Assembly: GCF_002443255.2 (NCBI RefSeq)
Contig: NW_019211455.1
Coordinates: 6,289,167-6,353,166 of the forward strand
DNA length: 64,000 nucleotides
From: Varroa destructor
Lineage: Eukaryota > Arthropoda > Arachnida > Mesostigmata > Varroidae
Reading direction: 5' to 3'
The notes under the pieces were generated by a model. It saw nothing but the letters and a program-made list of their open reading frames with translations. It was not told where the DNA came from and ran no database searches. Shown piece after piece: positions 53,901 to 64,000 of this stretch; the stretch's first letter is position 1; the number at the start of each line of letters is the position of its first letter. Made by a program: the position numbers and the translations under genes.

Positions 53901-55078
53901 AATATCGTCACGGAGCGCGTGTCGTGCCCGGGATCCCATTAATGTTTGTGCTACGTTATTTTATATGTATCATGGAATTGGTGGCTTCTAACGCTAGAAA
54001 GTTACGCTCGCAGTGAAGAATTTAACAGTGCGATTCGATCGCGTCCGGCTGATCGCATAATCAGACGCATCGACTTTCCTGATCGAACAATATGGCTTTG
54101 ACTTTCTTCAGTGACTTTTTTTTGTATATATATTCACAAAAATATCTTCTCTGATTTGTTCTAGCGCTTTTTATGATAGGCCAAATTACTAATTTTATTT
54201 CTAGCCAAATTTCGTGTCTATGCACCTGTTAATGTTTACGATAATGCTGTTATTTTTTTACTGTCATAACTTAACTATTAAGCGAGCAGACGGCTTCAAA
54301 GCAGCATAAAATGATTGACGGAATATAACGGTCTGATACACGATAGATTTCTGTAAATATCCGCTTATCAATGAATCATTGATTGACCTGCATGGTTGTC
54401 ATTGATTATCACGCCCAAGGTAGTTATAAGTGAACGCCTATGATATATAAATAAAGATAGACGTTGCGGATATTTAGAAAAACGATATTTTAAGCAATTG
54501 TAGAACGTCAATGTTGTTGATCATGTATAGGTTCAATGTTTGTCTTTAAGGCTAAGGTTATGGAACCGAGAATTGATGATTTCAAGTTGCATATTCACTC
54601 GTGCCCTTATTACTATTATGTTTCCTAGAATAAACATATATCTATAAATTGCAATGATTCCTTTTGCTAACTGTGGATAGAAATTGGAAATATTATCTTA
54701 GAATGATATGGAATGAAATTCACCGAAAATTACTATTCATTATCATGGTCGTGTTATGTAGATGACCAGCACTACCCACCACAGACGCTTCTACAAAACA
54801 TCTACACGAAAGCCCGCTAGACGTGTGGTAGAATTTAACCGCCCATGTCCGTTGTGTTGATTATTATCTATACATGCACACACGAAGTCGCTAGACAGAA
54901 TTACCTTTCTTTGAGGCACAGCGCGTGGTTTTTCATTTTCTACGCTCACTCTGGCAACCCCCGGCTGAGGTTCGGTGGACTGATTTGAAGGAGCCAGCAG
55001 ACTCGCGGAGGTTGGCGCTGCTGTTGATTTATTTAGTGTAGTTGATTCCTGTGATGCTATCGTATCCAAAGGCGGCAT
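50933..55078 (-). CDS. DGAT2: Diacylglycerol O-acyltransferase 2 (DGAT2/MOGAT family), five exons, complete
   Basis: Acyl-CoA:diacylglycerol acyltransferase of the DGAT2 family, an ER and lipid-droplet membrane enzyme that makes triacylglycerol from diacylglycerol and acyl-CoA. Minus-strand exons that I joined: 55078-54905, 53321-52904, 52583-52331, 51575-51376, 51084-50933. All introns are GT-AG (1583, 320, 755 and 291 bases), the phases agree, and the total is 1197 nt, giving 398 residues plus TAA. Residues 1-58 are a Ser/Thr/Pro-rich N-terminus like that of DGAT2 and unlike the shorter MOGATs. Residues 82-123 hold two hydrophobic segments forming the membrane hairpin. The family motif HPHG is at 172-175. 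Other conserved blocks are FPFYREL (212-218), VIGGAQE (248-254), RKGF (271-274), the VFSFGEN block (288-294), HGRG (327-330) and ITTVVG (345-350). Length is close to vertebrate DGAT2 (about 388). The ATG at 55078 is the first in the exon that splices in frame into exon 2. The reading frame stays open a little upstream, so the start is the least certain part. Substrate choice (DAG versus MAG) cannot be settled from sequence. Confidence 0.96.
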
Positions 55079-55892
55079 GTTGACCTGTTTTAATTCACGT
55101 CGAATGATAAAATCACTTTGTATCGAATTTTTGTATCCGGCTTTGGAAGTAGGCCTTATGCATATCTAGAATGTTAGCACAAAACAGGCTTGTACAGATC
55201 CAAAATTTAGTTCGTTTTCATCGTTCATTTCTAGCTCGATGAGCCTTTGTCAAACGGCATGATGGAGTATCAGACGCCGCATAGATGTTCTTCATTCTAA
55301 CCCGTGATCGTCGAATTCAGCGAAAGTAGTCTGTGTTTGTCTAGGATCTCTAAATTAAGATATCAAGTAAGGACTGTGTTAGATATAGGTCGACATTTGG
55401 TCCACAGGACACCATTCGGCCTACTGCCTTTAGTGAGGGTGGTGATGACATGGAAGTGCTCACTGCTAGCTTTACGGCTGTAAATCATCATTTCTTTTCA
55501 TATCATACTTCGTATAGCGCACTTTCTCTATGTAGACGTTGCCGTAAATGAACCTTCGTTTGCTGGCTTAGTTTTATAGAACATCGACAACAATGGAGCA
55601 TTGTTTATATGATAACAAACGTTACTGAGCCATTATGGTGACCATTGACTTATTACGTAGTATTGATCTTCGCTGAATCCAATCATTGAATTCAAAGTCT
55701 GTCGCCATTTTTCTTTCAAAGGCAGTAGGCGTCTACTTGAAGTTATAGACTGCTAAAACTGTTATTATTACTATTACTGCAGTATTTTGAAGGACATAGG
55801 AGAAGGTTTTATGCATATTTTTATTAGAACTTATCTACACTTCGTATAGTACCATTTAAATGGGATTTCTAATGAATTCTCTTGATTTAGTT

Positions 55893-56096
55893 TTAAAGAA
55901 ATAGCGTATCTAGCTCAACAGTGCTTGTCATATATAGGAATCCTTCAAAATACACAAACTGTAGCATGGCGATGGGTCCGAATTGAACATACCGTCTTCT
56001 GCCAAATATTATCACAGCCGGACCCTTATTGCGTGAAAGTTTCGACAACAATAACGCTACTCCTGCAAAGTTAATGGCGTTGTCGTTATTTCTCAA
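55893..56096 (-). pseudogene. Possible third DGAT2-like fragment (weak)
   Basis: A 67-codon open frame upstream of DGAT2 exon 1. After a TTTGCAG sequence it contains SRNKGPAVIIFGRRRYVQF. This can be laid over the exon 4 string [14 protein letters not shown], but it also fits part of exon 3 ([13 protein letters not shown]), so the alignment is ambiguous. No flanking exon was found. It may be another relic of the array or a chance open frame. Confidence 0.22.
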
Positions 56097-56532
56097 TTAT
56101 TTCGTTACTGTAACACAAAGCGTCCGCTGTTCTTCAATCTGATCTCCAAGCCGAGTCGAACTGAGGTAGCACTTCAAACCTCACACCGCATTCGACAGTA
56201 AACCTAAATAACACGAATTAAACGTTATAGTTATGAGTCAGCAAATTAAAGTGAACAAAGAACACTTTTTGTTATATGAAGCTCGTTGTTTAATTTCACG
56301 ATAGAGATTCGTGGTGTCATGGAGCGTTGTATGCGAGGCTGTTGAACGACGGACCTTTTCCAAGCGGAGTGCCTCCAAGCAGTACTTTCTCCCATGGCTC
56401 GATAAGAAGCTTACCATTTTTCTCCTAAGTAGGCATTACTATCTGCGTGAGCTTAGATACCCTTAGTAAAAGCATGATTAAAAATTACGAGTAGGAGTTC
56501 CTCTCTTATTTCATTTCCACTTTGTGATAAAG

Positions 56533-56534
<2 letters not shown>

Positions 56535-56564
<30 letters not shown>
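56535..56564 (+). repeat. (AT)15 microsatellite
   Basis: Perfect AT run between the live and dead DGAT2 copies. Confidence 0.97.
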
Positions 56565-56566
<2 letters not shown>

Positions 56567-57017
56567 TAAGTGAATCTGGTTTGCTTTTACGTCTTGAATA
56601 CTTTAGTGAACCTAAATCATGCCTGAACTGAATAGGCAGATGTTACATATTGAGAAAGTTTTACCAAAGTGCTATAATAGCTTGCTTCGGGAAGAAGAGA
56701 TGCGGTATATACGGTTTGATCATGACAAACAAGTAATAGTACTGCGATAGAAATTTACGGTAAAATTTTTCCGTACTGCCAATTACCCAAACAGTTCCGT
56801 TAGGCCGAATTCGTTTGAGATGTCGTCTGCACCATCTCTATCCTATTCTAAAAATTGTTACATTGAAAAACACTTGAGGTTTATGAAAAAAAAAAAACGT
56901 ACGTAGGCATTTTTTATCGTCCTTCAAATGTCATCCGACAGAAATCGTTAAAAGTTGAAGCTGACACAATTGTTTTTAGAGTTCATTTTTTACCTCGTTT
57001 TAGAGTTCATTGTTATT

Positions 57018-57019
<2 letters not shown>

Positions 57020-57049
<30 letters not shown>
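57020..57049 (+). repeat. T30 homopolymer
   Basis: 30 uninterrupted T. Reading the minus strand it is a poly(A), but no element body was recognised before it. Confidence 0.97.
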
Positions 57050-58169
57050 CAATGTTCCATGAGCTTATCGGGGCTAAAAAAGCAGACGGACGTTCTGCTT
57101 CCAGCTGTGCTCGAATCGACTTAATAAGCGAGAATACTGCCGAAAAAACTGCACGCGTTTGAAACAAAGATTCATTGAATGTTTTTGATTCAAGGTAAAA
57201 ACATTTATTTGTCGCACAAAGTCATCTCAGCTTTTAGGAAACCTGTAGCCTCACTCTATATTTCCTTTCTAGGCTAAAAACGTTTCAAAGAATTGTCTCA
57301 ATGAATCGCTGCTATAAATTTGTTCGAAGTATTTCACAATATCGGTAATAAGCGAAAACAGATTTCTACCGCCTTAAGGTGCAGTCCTAGTTTTTTTTTT
57401 TTTTTGCGGAATACAGCCGAGAATCGGCAGAATGTATTAGTACAAAAAAGTATATTGTTCAATAAACATATTCGATCGAAGCGAACCCTATCGACAGAAA
57501 CAACAACTGGACACAATTACGGATCACTATCAACTTTTAACTCGAATCATACATACTCGCATCGTATTATTTTTTATGCAGCAGTGACAATAGTAAGACA
57601 GATACCGAGTTCTTGGAACTCGCTCGTCACACTTTGTCGTCAACGGTCGACACTGAGAACGTTATTATTAACTAAAGTATGTTTATCGAACGCCCAGCTT
57701 GTCCGTCATCTTGAGTGGCCATTGCTGTACTTTATATTGATAACTCAGTTACTGTAGAGGTCAATGGTTGCAAATGTTTTTGCCAATCGGTACGAGCAAA
57801 ACACATAGCATATGCGTACTTCTGCATCTATCTTTCTCTCTACACAAGTGCGCATGGTCGCGACCATCCCCAGTTTTAGTGGTTTCGCCCATGTGGGCAT
57901 ACGTTTTATACGTGCAGTTTACTTTCTATGACGTCCCCACCCTGCTTATGGGCATACGAGATTTTAACGCAATAGATATATTTGTTAGAACGAACAGATC
58001 GGTGAGCCGACGTACTAAATGTAGAATCGTCGCTTACGACGCCGTGGTGGAAGAGGTGTGAATATCGTTGTTTTACGTGTTCATTTGTGTAGCCGTTGGT
58101 AAATATCATTTTTGTAGAGCTCCAGCGCAACAATTACACCGGATTGACAGTAAACGAATCTTAAACGTG

Positions 58170-58528
58170 CCTCGGTCGTTGCCACCATCCTCATGTTTAC
58201 GGATCGACGAGTTGCCCATAAAAACTAGTATACGCCCTGCCGACAAATTAACGATAGGGAGAGACCGACCGACCGCTCTTTTAAGCGTTTCCTTTTGCAT
58301 AGTGTCGAATCAGAGATGCTTAATCGGTAGAGATCATTTTCGCTGAAGCAAAAAATAGGCGTAAGATAAACACTGAAATTTCAAAAACGAATTAAGGTGT
58401 ACAATAATAACTTTCAAACATCCCACTTAACGTAATTTACAGCTCGAAGCGATTGTATGGCTGCGTTCTCATTTTTTAAAACTTCACTGACCTTTTCATA
58501 AACTATTTCTATTCATATAATATCTATA

Positions 58529-58568
<40 letters not shown>

Positions 58569-60422
58569 TTGATAGTGCAGAGATTGGTGTCGGTTACCTA
58601 AATTTACTTCAGAAATTAATTTCCCACGCATTCCGCAGGAGTTCGGTGAAGATGGCGCATTTTGTTTCTAATAGCACGAAGTATCTGACTATTATCATAA
58701 CATAAGAGCATGTCTTGATGAGGATCTTACCAAGCAGATGGGCTGGATCCAGAGACCTCATAGAATAGAACCTTGCCCGTTACCCAGAGCAGTCCACACC
58801 AGAAAACCAACAACGCAGGGAACTCAAAAGCCGCGATATGCCATAGCACCGAATGAAATGTCTGTTCAAGTTTGGTTCGTCGTAATCAGCAGTCCATCAG
58901 CCAACTGATAGTTATTTTAGACAGTAATAACTTTAAACATCTACTTAAAAGAAAAGTTATGCATTTCATGTAGGTTAGCGTGCAGTCCAATGAACCGAAA
59001 GTAATTCTGATTGTGTACACATTCTCTTTGGAGCACTGCCATAGCTAATACGTAAGTGTAAACTGGCCAAATAGTTATATACTTTAAGTTACCTTAAGCA
59101 AAACAGCTAACTGTTTCTTCTTTTACCCGTTGTGTCAAAAACTCATAAATAACAAATTACTGTCTGTTAACAATATTCACGGGTGATATAAAGTATTTTG
59201 TAATATATATATGAAATCGGCGCTTTGGGATTACATGCTTTAGCTTATTCGAAAATATTATCACCGTACTACATTGTAGAAAGTCGTGTGCCATTTTACG
59301 CTCGTACTGTATCTGGTATCTGCTGTACTCAGGCCATTACGAAGCGCCTCCTTTTCAACTTTCAAGCATCAAAACATAGCCAGAGTCCTCATGCGCATCC
59401 GAGGCCTTCTGTGCGCTGCCTACGACCAGGATCGGAGCGTTTTTTCGGCCCTTTTCGTTACGAATCCAGAGGACTGCATGAAGCCCATGCGCCAGTTATC
59501 AGTATAACTTCCCGATAGATAGACAGGTAAAAGTGTATTCGTGAAGTCAGTCGATGCGGAACGATACCTGATGAGATAGCAAAAATTGATTGGATTACTC
59601 CAATTAGAGCTTTATAGACAATCTCTGATTTCTGTCTTGAGGCATAGTCTTAGATTTTTTTTCTCGTTTAACTTGAAATTGATTTTTTTAGTATTTTAGG
59701 CCCGGTGTTTAAGCTCATGCTAAGCTATTTCACATGGCTAACCCCCCAGTACAGAGGGAAGTTTTTCTACGCCCCAAATCGAAGCTAGACTACCATGTGT
59801 TTTTAAATGTGGCGGGCAGACATGTCACCTAAACGCATATTATACTGTACATTAAGCTTGTGCACAAACTCATTGAGAGTACGATAGTAGTCTTAGTTAC
59901 TTAAGGATACCTGTTAATAAGCAAAAATTTCAGTAAATTAAAATTCTAATAGACAACATCTTGGTATTACGAATTTTATGCTTTCTACCGTACTGATTTG
60001 CTTGAATAGTAGTAAGTTGAAATCAATAGTTCGAAATAAAAAAGCTTTCTTTGGGGCAACTTAACTTATTTTCACGAACAAATTAAAACAGCATCGATAA
60101 GCATCACTAAGTATAAACTGAATATAGAATTTTTCTCACCGAATATTATCGTGTGAAATAAGCAAATAGCTTCAAAAATATATAATCGTGTATAAAAAGA
60201 CAGCTCCTAGACAAGCATGCGTTTTCTAACTTTCGTCAAAAATCTTACAAAAGTCTTTATATGCCTAGTATTTAGTATGTATGGAGAAGCCTTGCGAGGA
60301 CCATTCGTATAAACGAAAAACCAGAAACGGAACAGCTTTTGGCAGGGACGATATCCTAGTTCCATTACATGTTTATGGTAACTAAAGCCTTGTTTCAACA
60401 TTGGACTGCTATTCTAAGGTTT
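58170..60422 (-). pseudogene. Decayed DGAT2-like paralogue (exons 2, 3 and 4 recognisable)
   Basis: This is a second DGAT2-family copy, same strand, about 3.1 kb upstream of the live gene. Exon 2 remnant (about 60422-60120): VETRL matches LERRL, GPRK matches GGRR, VRKRMLV-stop-ELS matches [10 protein letters not shown], and RLYIF matches RNYII. The HPHG site survives only as a DNA match near 60136-60156 (CACACG then TTCGG). Exon 3 remnant (59567-about 59330) follows a CAG acceptor. It opens GIVPHRLT (live gene GIVPYTLT) and contains NAPILVVGSAQKASDAH (live gene [17 protein letters not shown]). Exon 4 remnant (58372-about 58170) follows TTTCAG and contains IFCFSENDLYR (live gene [11 protein letters not shown]) and later GLSLSLICRQGVY (live gene [13 protein letters not shown]). 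Exons 3 and 4 begin in the same phase as the live gene, so the copy arose by DNA duplication, not retroposition. Defects include TAG at 60209-60207, TGA at 59357-59355, other stops and frame changes. Exons 1 and 5 were not found with confidence. Confidence 0.85.
58525..58570 (+). repeat. (TA)n followed by poly-T
   Basis: About 13 TA units, then about 20 T. It lies within the intron between exons 3 and 4 of the dead DGAT2 copy, just upstream (in the minus sense) of its exon 4. Confidence 0.95.
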
Positions 60423-60458
60423 CTGTTATCTTAGCTAGTTAAAATTTAATGCTATGTA

Positions 60459-60716
60459 TTGATTAGTTTAAACAGAGACGCAGAGCAGTATGCAAGCATT
60501 TTAAGCTACCTGAGAGACATCAGTGGTACAAAAATACTTTCTTTGATAAAGGATCTTCAGGAAACAGATTTAAACGTCACAAACCGTTGCATGCAATGGC
60601 TAGAATCAATTAAGCTGAATAACTTACAGGTACGATCTATCTCGAAGGAAAAACTGTCCAAGAATATGAAATTTTATGAACTAATTTTAAAGTCTATTGG
60701 AGAAAGCTGTGACTAG
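60459..60716 (+). CDS. Uncharacterised open frame, possible terminal exon
   Basis: Open for 85 codons to TAG with no internal ATG start at its 5' end, so if real it is an exon and not a whole gene. The peptide is Leu/Ser/Lys-rich and predicted helical (SILSYLRDISGTKILSLIKD). The upstream acceptor is poor. It lies just beyond and antisense to the dead DGAT2 exon 2. Confidence 0.2.
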   Translation: MISLNRDAEQYASILSYLRDISGTKILSLIKDLQETDLNVTNRCMQWLESIKLNNLQVRSISKEKLSKNMKFYELILKSIGESCD

Positions 60717-60796
60717 AGTAAAGGTAACAGCTTTAGAGGGCCGCTTAAACGACTGTCAGTCTTAACAGTAAGCTACAGATCGGTTCCAAAAGAAGT

Positions 60797-60800
<4 letters not shown>

Positions 60801-60827
<27 letters not shown>

Positions 60828-60859
60828 GTTCTTTCTTTCTTTCTTTCTGTGTGTATATA

Positions 60860-60892
<33 letters not shown>
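60801..60892 (+). repeat. Compound (CT)n (TTCT)n (TG)n (TA)n microsatellite
   Basis: About 13 CT units, four to five TTCT units, a short TG run and a long TA run in series, about 90 bases in all. Confidence 0.95.
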
Positions 60893-61799
60893 CTAACTTG
60901 CTCTCTTTACCTCTCAAAAGTAACAAGCAAAAAAAAATTCGTTGATATAGTTTTATCTTCCAACAATGTTCATTTGGTACAATATAATATTCTCGTATAG
61001 AAATAGAGCCTAATGCAGTACACATGTTGATTCATTATCTATTTTCTGAAGTGAAAATTGAGTTTTAGCTATTACGGGTTTAGAAAAATCATTTACCCCT
61101 ATCTGCTTAGAAGCATAGCTAGATTCAGGTTTTAAGCAATTTGAAGGGTGACCTGGCGATACTACTTCACTGAAGTGCGTGAGTGAGTGTTAAAATTCAA
61201 AATGCGTGACACACGTATAATTTTGCGATCTGGGAAAAGCTCCGGTGCCTTAGCCAGTCTTAGTGGAACGAAATCTCAGGCCTAACCCCGCGACATACGA
61301 CCACCCGTTCGTCTGTCTCTAAATCGTACAGGTACTACGTTGCATACGCTAGTGACAAGCAAAAAAAGCTAACAATGAAAATCAGATAGGCACTGAACAC
61401 GAGGAACTCCAATCTATGCCTGATGCAGTATGTGCACTATAATTAACATCTGTTTGTCCTGCTGCAGCGAGATAGCTGACTTGTCTATCTGGACCACTTG
61501 GATACCTACCAATTCTCAACGGACGGATGTACCTAAGTACTTTTGGTGAAAAATACATTGATACAAAGATGGCGTCACTTGATGCATGTTACATGTATAT
61601 ATACGTAGGCATAGGCTAGTTGATTGACCTGATTGGCATTTAGCTTTCTGTCGTGTTGCCCATTTAAACGATTCAGCTTCGGAAAAAAGACGAATAAGAT
61701 TCTCCAGACAAGGGTGGATCAGTTAGAGCAGACTGAGCATTTGTCGCTTAAGAATGAATACGATGCATGAGCACGAAGAAGGTAAGTATCACATTATGG

Positions 61800-61990
61800 C
61801 TGCTGTCAGGGCCCCAGCGAGCTTAGCCCGTTTGGGCAAACAGGGCACGTTCGGTACGGATGCTCCCTATAAAAACAGTGGCGTTGTCGCTTATTTAAAT
61901 AGAATCTTCTCCAGTTAATGTATCATCAGCGAAACCATTTCTGATTACTGTAGGGTTTATTGTGTCGTCTTTAATCTTACCTGTTTTGCG
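61800..61990 (-). pseudogene. Possible DGAT2 exon-3-like fragment (weak)
   Basis: On the minus strand LEKILFK-stop, followed after a frame change by DNATVFIGS, parallels LEWILNN and [10 protein letters not shown] of DGAT2 exon 3. The DNA match is best at AACGCCACTG against AACGCCGCTG. The rest of the exon is not convincing. If real, it is part of a further, older copy upstream of the dead paralogue. Confidence 0.22.
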
Positions 61991-62292
61991 TGAAATATAT
62001 CTACTAAGCGACTTGTTGTAACATACTCTTTCTTAAATACTCTCTCTTATTGTATGTAACGTGTGAGCAAACATGTTTTTTTCATTAATTTATTAGTTTT
62101 AGGAGTTTTTTTTATCTTCTATTGAGTGGTTTGACATAATTGTATCGAAATCGTCTTCAGCTAGCGCTTAACAATTAGTGATAGCCGAAATGCCATGTAA
62201 GCTCATTGACGCATTCTGAAACTTTCGGAATCTAGTCCTTATGTGTTTTTTTCTATTACCACTGTCTTGACGCATATTGTGTGCAGTCGAAT

Positions 62293-62309
62293 TATATATA
62301 TATATATAG
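62293..62309 (+). repeat. (TA)n microsatellite
   Basis: About eight TA units. Confidence 0.85.
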
Positions 62310-63737
62310 AAAGCATTTGGGGAAAATATGTTCTTTTTTGTTTTTGTTTGGGTGTACGTTGGATTATTCAAATTATACGATAATTAAACAAAGTTACTTG
62401 GCGAAAAAATATGTGTAAAACTCTTGTTAATATTGTTGTAAAATTCATCTCAACGAACAGTCAGCTTTGCAAACAAAGCGTGATCCGCTTACTCAGTCGC
62501 GAGGTTTACATTTTCAAGACAATGACATTAACTTTCCTCTGCTAAAAACAGCTCGGAAGTTTGTCTAATTCAATAAATCGCCTATTTAACTCCAAGCAGA
62601 AAATGTTATATACTTACGTGTATAAAATTGGTATTTTTTACAGTATCCTTAGTCTTTATACGGTCGACCTACATCTTGGCTACTTACTATCTTGTCTAAC
62701 CAGCGTTGAAACTTTATGGTAGTAAATCAAAGTAGTATACAGGAGCTACACAACTGAAAAAGTTATAGATGGTTACGGATTTAGTTTCCAGTGACCACGT
62801 ACATGATTTTCGAACGACTAGCGGCTACACTAGCCGATATAAATAAAAAGCAAGCTAGCAACGATGAATAGGCCACCATGAAACAGATGTTTCACTATGC
62901 ATATAGGAATACCATATACCACTTATATGTTGAGTCCAGGCTATGTGTAGAACAGTATTGAAAGTAGTCGAACAAATAATACGTAATATAGATCATCTAG
63001 CCGAGTAAACGTTTACGGCTACTAGGGTTGTGAGACGGACCTGAAGGTATGATATCTGAAACATTCTCTCTAGGCTTATTGGCCGATTTACTCGAATGGC
63101 AGACAAAAAGTAAACAAAAAAACGGTGTTATAAAGTTTTTCTTTCTTACATTAAACCGCCCTTTCCATTGAGGTTCTTCGTAATGAAAATCAAACGTTTA
63201 TCAATTTAAACTATTGTTTAAAATTGGTTGAGAAAAAATAAAGCTCTTTCTATATTGTTGCTTAATTTAAGTTTAAAGCAACTATATTGATTTTGAGCAG
63301 ATTTGAGCGTAGAAATTAAATTAGGGGCATATTTTTTTTATCGTATGAAGTGCTCATGTCAATGTACGTTAATAGACGTTTATATTTCGATAGGGCGTGC
63401 TGATGTTTAACGTTGCTGTAATAGTACAAATGTATGGTAACAGATTGGGCTATTTATCCTGATGAAGTAAAACTTCAAACGAAAACTTTTGCTAGCCATC
63501 TACAGGTCATATGACAGCATGTCGAACTGTAACACAGAGATTCTTGTGTGTCTTGAAAATGGGAACTTCATCGTTGAAGTTTGATACCCTGTGAAAAAAA
63601 AAACAATATGTTCGTAGGAAACGGATTCTCAGACTAGTCACGGCTGTATTTTTATTAGCTTCAATAAATTTATTTTAATAACCTCGTGAGTCAATGGTGA
63701 CGCGATGTCATACATTTTTGCTTATAAGTCGCATAAG

Positions 63738-63765
63738 ATATATATATATATATATATGTATATAC
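63738..63765 (+). repeat. (TA)n microsatellite
   Basis: About nine TA units, one G interruption, then a few more. Confidence 0.85.
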
Positions 63766-64000
63766 TCGCCAGTTGACGGGAACTTTTTAATGCTAACAAA
63801 GTTACAATTTATTTTAAATATGCACCATTTGTTATAACGAGATTGGAAAAAAGAATTCGATCCTTCGCAGAATGCCTAACGCTTCCAAGATTCCCCTTTA
63901 TGCGGGTGCATGAAATACTTTTTTATCTGCTCTATGTATTCCTGATAAAATCTCGTTTTACAAAATAATAATAAGATAGAAATACTGCGATTTTAATTAA

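Larger units (their letters stand above)
60900..64000. other. No recognised gene
   Basis: AT-rich sequence with two (TA)n tracts. Apart from the weak DGAT2-like match at 61.8-62.0 kb, nothing is supported. Confidence 0.55.

Noticed and set aside
57906..58133. Possible exon 5 of the dead DGAT2 copy (TNEHVKQ against TQEQVDE)
   Set aside because: It would leave an intron of only about 50 bases, and the downstream residues do not follow the live exon 5.
58720..58890. Minus-strand string TKLEQTFHSVLWHIAA resembling the start of DGAT2 exon 2
   Set aside because: It would lie inside intron 3 of the dead copy. The better exon 2 match is at 60.1-60.4 kb. The similarity is short, hydrophobic and could be chance.
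1..64000. tRNA genes
   Set aside because: Scanning for the internal B box (GGTTCGANNCC-like) gave only partial matches (for example near 11950 and 28157) with no acceptor stem pairing.

Overview
This window is eukaryotic nuclear DNA, most likely from an arthropod (an arachnid such as a mite would fit, but that is a guess). It is mostly AT-rich and non-coding. It carries many simple repeats, one 100-N assembly gap, and coding sequence broken by GT-AG introns. CpG dinucleotides are common, which argues against heavy CpG methylation. No tRNA, rRNA, CRISPR array or operon-like gene cluster is visible.

Three genic objects are solid. (1) A complete five-exon diacylglycerol O-acyltransferase 2 (DGAT2-type) gene lies on the minus strand at 50933-55078. 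It encodes 398 residues, all splice phases agree, and an AATAAA signal lies about 80 bases past the stop. (2) A decayed second copy of the same gene lies about 3.1 kb upstream on the same strand at about 58170-60422. Remnants of exons 2, 3 and 4 are in order; acceptor AGs with the same phase as the live gene are visible at exons 3 and 4, and the exons contain stops and frameshifts. Weaker possible fragments lie at about 55.9-56.1 kb and 61.8-62.0 kb. (3) An animal haem-peroxidase pseudogene lies on the plus strand at about 38514-40125. It is recognisable almost end to end, has no introns, and carries several stops and frameshifts. It has lost the distal Asp-His, the haem-linking Glu and the proximal His.

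Layout: 1-23084 has no recognisable gene. It contains short GC-richer islands (about 2.4-2.9, 7.6-8.2, 14.9-15.4 and 16.2-16.6 kb), two hairpins and several microsatellites. 23085-23184 is the gap. 23185-38500 is again without a recognised gene but contains two GC-rich islands: about 27.25-27.8 kb, with a TATA/initiator-like start, and 29.75-31.0 kb. 38.5-40.1 kb is the peroxidase pseudogene. 40.1-50.8 kb is non-coding with dense (TA)n repeats. 50.8-60.4 kb is the DGAT2 locus with its dead paralogue. 60.4-64.0 kb is AT-rich with more (TA)n.

The working gene acts in neutral-lipid synthesis: DGAT2 makes the last acyl transfer to triacylglycerol at the ER and lipid droplets. The peroxidase relic would have been a secreted haem enzyme and has no evident functional link to DGAT2. 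The main biological story is birth and death of a DGAT2 tandem array, plus what may be a retrocopied and inactivated peroxidase.
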